Positions 60,849 through 64,000 of a stretch of DNA of 64,000 nucleotides are shown piece after piece; position 1 is the first letter of the stretch; each line of letters starts with the position of its first letter. A model generated the notes under the pieces. That model did no database searches, was not told where the DNA came from, and worked only from the letters and a program-made list of their open reading frames with translations. This stretch comes from Anaerolineaceae bacterium. GTDB taxonomy: Bacteria; Chloroflexota; Anaerolineae; Anaerolineales; Anaerolineaceae. A program made the translations under genes and the position numbers. The stretch covers positions 1-64,000 of the forward strand of contig JAJUGU010000003.1 of the NCBI GenBank assembly GCA_029265815.1, given 5' to 3'.

Positions 60849-61484
60849 ATGTATTTTGCCATTGAAGGCGTCATAGGTGTTGGCAAGACCACCCTCGCCC
60901 GCCTGCTACAATCACAATTCGAAGCAGAGCTGGTGCTCGAGGTCTTTGAAGAAAATCCCTTCCTGAGCAATTTCTATTCCGATCGGGCGCGTTATGCCTT
61001 CCAGACCCAGATCTTTTTTCTGCTCAGCCGTTATCACCAGCAGCGCCGCAACATCAGCGACCGCCTTGGATTGGTCAAAGCGATCATCAGCGACTACACT
61101 TTTGAAAAAGATTCTCTTTTCGCCCGTATCAACCTGACCGGTGACGAACTGGATATGTACTACAAGGTACAGGAAGCGCTGGCCGAGAAAATCGCTCCTC
61201 CTGACCTCGTGGTATACCTGCGTGCCAACACCGACACGCTGATGAAGCGTATCGCCATGCGCGACCGCCCATACGAGCGCCAGATGGATCGCGATTATAT
61301 CGATCTACTCAACCGGACTTATGATGATTATTATATTTACTCACCGCATAACACCCCGGTTTTATCTATCGAGACCGACGGCCTTGACTTCGTCAACCGG
61401 CCACAGGATCTCGATCTCATCAATAACCGCATCCGTGAGGAACTGAGAATGGCTCCTTACCAGCCGAAATTACCCATCTCGTAA
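60849..61484 (+). CDS. Deoxynucleoside kinase, divergent paralogue
   Basis: A 211-residue dNK-family kinase with P-loop GVIGVGKTTL and the C-terminal RDRPYERQMD (LID). Two key motifs differ from the paralogue at 63.3 kb: EPVTEN is replaced by VFEEN, and DRSIYED by SDYTFEKD, so the substrate is likely different. It probably phosphorylates a deoxynucleoside for salvage. A CTCCG...CGGAG hairpin lies just upstream. It precedes a nucleotidyltransferase by 12 bases. Confidence 0.88.
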   Translation: MYFAIEGVIGVGKTTLARLLQSQFEAELVLEVFEENPFLSNFYSDRARYAFQTQIFFLLSRYHQQRRNISDRLGLVKAIISDYTFEKDSLFARINLTGDELDMYYKVQEALAEKIAPPDLVVYLRANTDTLMKRIAMRDRPYERQMDRDYIDLLNRTYDDYYIYSPHNTPVLSIETDGLDFVNRPQDLDLINNRIREELRMAPYQPKLPIS

Positions 61485-61496
61485 GGCGAGGAAAGC

Positions 61497-62489
61497 ATGC
61501 GCATCACGCGAGACATCTTGCTTAATCAGGCACGTGAGAACGCCGCAAAATTGGCAGCAAAAGACCGCGGTCTGATCTGTATTTATATCGCCGGGTCCCT
61601 GCTGCAGGAAGATCCCTTAATTGGGGGAATCACTGACATTGATCTCATTTGCGTCCACGACCGCCCGGTGAACGTACGCCGCGAGGTGCTCCGCCTGAGC
61701 GCAGATGTCAGCCTTGATCTGGCACATTACGAACAGGAAGAATACGAACCCGCCCGAAAGCTGCGCACCAGTGCCTGGATCGGCGGAGAGATGGAAAACG
61801 TTCCCATCGTGCTGCATGATTCGCTGCACTGGTACGACTTCACCCGCGCCAGCGCCACCGCACAGTTCTGGAGACCCGAAAATATCGCCGCCCGCGCGCG
61901 CAGTTTTCTTGTTCCGGCACGCCAGGCCTGGTCTGAACTGCGTGACGAAACGATTCCACAAGGGCTCAAGCGCACCACCGCTTACCTCGGCGCGCTCCGC
62001 AACGTCGCCAACAGCGTGGCTGTGCTGAGCGGCGCTCCACTGACCGTGCGCCGCTTTCTGGTTGATCTGCCGTTGAGAGCGCTTAAAGCCAGTCTTCCTG
62101 ATTTTGCCGGTGATTTCGTGCAGCTCTTCACCAGCAGCGCGATCACAGACGAGATGTTTGATCAATGGATTCAAGGTTACCCTGCGATTTTTGAAGAATT
62201 GAAAGCAGCGGGCACCGCACCTGTCAGCCTGCAGTTCTTCCGCCTCGGTTATTATGAAAAGGCAATCCGCGCTCTCTACCCTGACCACCCGGCAGCGGCA
62301 ATCTGGATCCTGTTAGACACATTCACATGGGCTGCATCTGCTCTGCCCAAGAGCGGTTTATCCTATAAGAACTGGCAGGCTTTATGCCGTGAGCTCGAAC
62401 TGGATAGCCGCCACATGCCCGCTCGCCTTGAGGCACTCGATAACCTGCTAGACACGGTTGAAGAAACCGTCGAACGCCTTCAGAAGTAA
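61497..62489 (+). CDS. Nucleotidyltransferase-fold protein, 330 residues
   Basis: The N-terminal ~100 residues have a minimal nucleotidyltransferase motif, IAGSLLQED (GS) followed by GITDIDLICV with DID, as in the MNT and polymerase-beta-like superfamily. The rest is mainly helical, without clear membrane segments. It is co-transcribed with the divergent deoxynucleoside kinase (12 bases). The substrate and role are unknown; it may modify a nucleotide or a protein. The GS...DxD spacing is the main evidence. Confidence 0.75.
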   Translation: MRITRDILLNQARENAAKLAAKDRGLICIYIAGSLLQEDPLIGGITDIDLICVHDRPVNVRREVLRLSADVSLDLAHYEQEEYEPARKLRTSAWIGGEMENVPIVLHDSLHWYDFTRASATAQFWRPENIAARARSFLVPARQAWSELRDETIPQGLKRTTAYLGALRNVANSVAVLSGAPLTVRRFLVDLPLRALKASLPDFAGDFVQLFTSSAITDEMFDQWIQGYPAIFEELKAAGTAPVSLQFFRLGYYEKAIRALYPDHPAAAIWILLDTFTWAASALPKSGLSYKNWQALCRELELDSRHMPARLEALDNLLDTVEETVERLQK

Positions 62490-62991
62490 ACATTCCTCCC
62501 TGGTCATTTTCTGCACAATTTAGTCAAAATCTGTGGATAAATCCTGGTTTTCTGTGGATAAATGGGAATAAATTTACCTTCAATTCATTGATTTTTATGG
62601 AATAACTCTGTGGATAAAACCAGGTTTTATCCCAATTTATTCCCGAAATTTACAGGATTAAGGAAAATTTAAGATTTGAAATTTCCAAACCTTTTTTCCA
62701 CAAACTATTCACAGTAATGAAAGACTCTGAGTGGTAATTAATACCCCCTATATACAGGGTATTATCTTAATAATACCCTCATATATATGCTAAAAATCAA
62801 GTCCTTCACTTTTTCTCCACATATCCCCAACCCCTACGGCGACTACTATATTGATATACATAAAAATTACCAGTTAATAATATTAAACTATGATTGATTT
62901 TGGTATGCGAAACATGTATATTTTAATTACATAAAAGTACCCCCATGGCTTCACAAATCCTGGCATCATTATCCAGGTGGGAGATGTGGTT
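62490..62991. other. AT-rich intergenic DnaA-box cluster, candidate replication origin
   Basis: About 500 gene-free, very AT-rich bases. Perfect TGTGGATAA boxes are at 62532-62540, 62553-62561 and 62609-62617. Near-consensus boxes are TTTTCCACA (62694-62702), CTATTCACA (62705-62713) and TTCTCCACA (62813-62821). TAATACCC/GGGTATTA (62739-62764) is a dyad, with a third TAATACCC at 62771. A DnaA-box array beside AT-rich unwinding-type DNA is typical of oriC, though dnaA is not in view. It could also be a DnaA-titrating or regulatory site for flanking genes. Confidence 0.6.
62739..62764. repeat. TAATACCC/GGGTATTA dyad within the DnaA-box region
   Basis: Perfect 8-base arms with a 10-base AT-rich centre. 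A third direct TAATACCC copy lies at 62771-62778, giving three copies of the octamer in 40 bases. Confidence 0.6.
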
Positions 62992-63255
62992 GTGGACGTC
63001 ATAAAGGTAAAAGCCAATTCTCGTACTGCCGCAGTAGCGGGAGCCATTGCTGGAGTCATGCGCGAACACAAGCATGCAGATATTCAAGCAATTGGTGCTG
63101 GAGCTGTGAATCAGGCCATTAAGGCACTGGTTTTGGCTAAAGGATATCTTGCTGAAGACGGGATCGAAATCATCTGTATTCCAGAGTTTGTCGACGTAGA
63201 AATTGATGGAAAAGTACGTACGGCGATCAAACTTGTTGTCGATCCCAGGTCATGA
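62992..63255 (+). CDS. spoVS: Stage V sporulation protein S
   Basis: An 87-residue SpoVS: VIKVKANSRTAAVAGAIAGV, IQAIGAGAVNQAIKALVLAK and KVRTAIKLVVDPRS match the family strongly. GTG 62992 is chosen: GGGAG at 62979-62983 is 8 bases upstream and this length equals the normal ~86. Earlier GTG codons at 62977 and 62986 lie inside or beside that ribosome site. SpoVS occurs in many non-sporulating bacteria, including Chloroflexota, as a small nucleic-acid-binding (Alba-like) protein. It lies directly beside the DnaA-box cluster. Confidence 0.88.
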   Translation: MDVIKVKANSRTAAVAGAIAGVMREHKHADIQAIGAGAVNQAIKALVLAKGYLAEDGIEIICIPEFVDVEIDGKVRTAIKLVVDPRS

Positions 63256-63308
63256 CCACGCGGCTTTAAAAATTTAACAAGAGAAGGTTCAACATACTTC
63301 CTCTCTAG

Positions 63309-63965
63309 TTAAACGCGCTCTGCTTCTTCACGGGTAAAGATGACCTCTTCTTTACCCGTTAATTTTTCCTCGATCTTAGTAATAATCAGGTTCAGGTGAC
63401 GCGGATGAGCTACGTAATCGAGGTCATCCGCCGGAACGGTCAATACCGGGCACAACGTGAAGTGGTGAATCCAGTTCTCGTAAAGTTGATTTAGTCTCTC
63501 CAGGTATTCCGGTGCGATGCTGCGTTCGTAATCACGGTTGCGCAGCTCGATGCGTTTGAGCAGCGTGGGCACCGAGGCGCGCAGGTAGATCATCAGATCG
63601 GGAGGCGGGAGGTATTCAACAAGCGTGCGGTAGAGAGAGCGATAGGTGGCGTAATCGCGTTCGCTGAGGTTACCCTGCAAAAAAAGGTTATAGGCAAAGA
63701 CTTCGGCGTCTTCATAGATGCTGCGGTCCTGGATCACCGAACCTGGCGCACGCACGAGCTGCTGGTGGATACGCAGACGGTGGGTGAGAAAAAAGATCTG
63801 CGAATGAAAGCTCCAGGTGTGCATGTCCTTATAGAAATCCGCCAGGTATGGATTCTCAGTCACGGGCTCGTAAAAGGGCTGACAGGAAAGCCTCTCGCAG
63901 ATCATCTCCACCAGTGTGGACTTACCGACGCCGATGTTTCCTGCAACCGCTATAAACTTTTTCAT
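63309..63965 (-). CDS. Deoxynucleoside kinase, canonical
   Basis: A 218-residue dNK-family kinase, probably phosphorylating deoxyadenosine or deoxyguanosine for salvage. P-loop GNIGVGKST (9-17), EPVTENPYLADFY, DRSIYEDAEVFA and RNRDYERS are all canonical. It faces spoVS convergently. The 3' end of the gene contains a perfect 11-base inverted repeat (ACGGGTAAAGA at 63330-63340 with TCTTTACCCGT at 63349-63359). Specificity between dA, dG and dC cannot be called by eye. Confidence 0.92.
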   Translation of the reverse strand: MKKFIAVAGNIGVGKSTLVEMICERLSCQPFYEPVTENPYLADFYKDMHTWSFHSQIFFLTHRLRIHQQLVRAPGSVIQDRSIYEDAEVFAYNLFLQGNLSERDYATYRSLYRTLVEYLPPPDLMIYLRASVPTLLKRIELRNRDYERSIAPEYLERLNQLYENWIHHFTLCPVLTVPADDLDYVAHPRHLNLIITKIEEKLTGKEEVIFTREEAERV

Positions 63966-64000
63966 GGCATCCTCGGGGGAATAGTTTATTTCAAAAAAAT

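Overview
The window reads as chromosomal DNA of a Chloroflexota bacterium, most likely class Anaerolineae. This is an inference from gene content, not from a marker gene: moderate base composition, a GatCAB amidotransferase, an SSB-DUF3467-translin cluster, SpoVS without any sporulation locus, DUF2804 and DUF4332 proteins, paired deoxynucleoside kinases, and an FMN-riboswitch-controlled NitT/TauT-type importer. There are no rRNA genes, CRISPR arrays, prophage genes or complete insertion sequences.

Layout. 1-5.6 kb (minus): a run of nadK, a zinc-finger membrane protein, recN and a large SARP/AAA regulator that runs off the left edge. 5.8-9.4 kb (minus): a methyltransferase, an AT-rich restriction-modification pair (BglII-like nuclease plus MT-A70 methylase), then translin, DUF3467 and ssb. 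9.5-13.9 kb: a LysM surface protein, a molybdopterin oxidoreductase, a two-GAF histidine kinase and holB. 13.9-16.8 kb (minus): a three-gene ABC importer behind an FMN riboswitch. 16.8-18.5 kb: a gene-poor stretch with repeats, a small lipoprotein, a YefM/YoeB toxin-antitoxin pair and the SRP RNA. 18.5-23.2 kb (plus): methyltransferase, UvrD helicase, lactate permease. 23.2-30.3 kb: Mrp ATPase, GerMN lipoprotein, SGNH hydrolase, acyltransferase, DUF2804, glutamate dehydrogenase with an attenuator-like leader, and an autoregulated PadR/DUF2812 pair. 30.4-38 kb: gatB, coaX, aminotransferase, sugar nucleotidyltransferase, YccF, gatA/gatC. 38-41.4 kb: DUF4332, YjjX, an esterase, tRNA-Pro, a glycosyltransferase, rnhB. 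41.4-55.1 kb (minus): P-type ATPase, glgC, rhomboid, PepF, cupin, IMPase, HD hydrolase, hutI, two MFS transporters, a small unknown and an Rrf2 regulator. 55.2-62.5 kb (plus): thioesterase, M42 peptidase, clpC, CBS protein, DinB, a deoxynucleoside kinase and a nucleotidyltransferase. 62.5-64 kb: a DnaA-box cluster in AT-rich DNA, spoVS, and a second deoxynucleoside kinase.

How the genes fit together. Most of the content is housekeeping: DNA repair and replication (recN, ssb, holB, uvrD, rnhB), Asn/Gln-tRNA amidation, cofactor supply (nadK, coaX, flavin uptake), deoxynucleoside salvage, glycogen synthesis and proteostasis (clpC, pepF, rhomboid). The least ordinary features are the DnaA-box cluster near 62.5-62.8 kb, the riboswitch-importer unit whose terminator overlaps its own start codon, the transcription attenuator in front of glutamate dehydrogenase, the ssb-DUF3467-translin operon, and the transferred BglII-like restriction system. 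I found no clearly new multi-gene system; these are the best leads.
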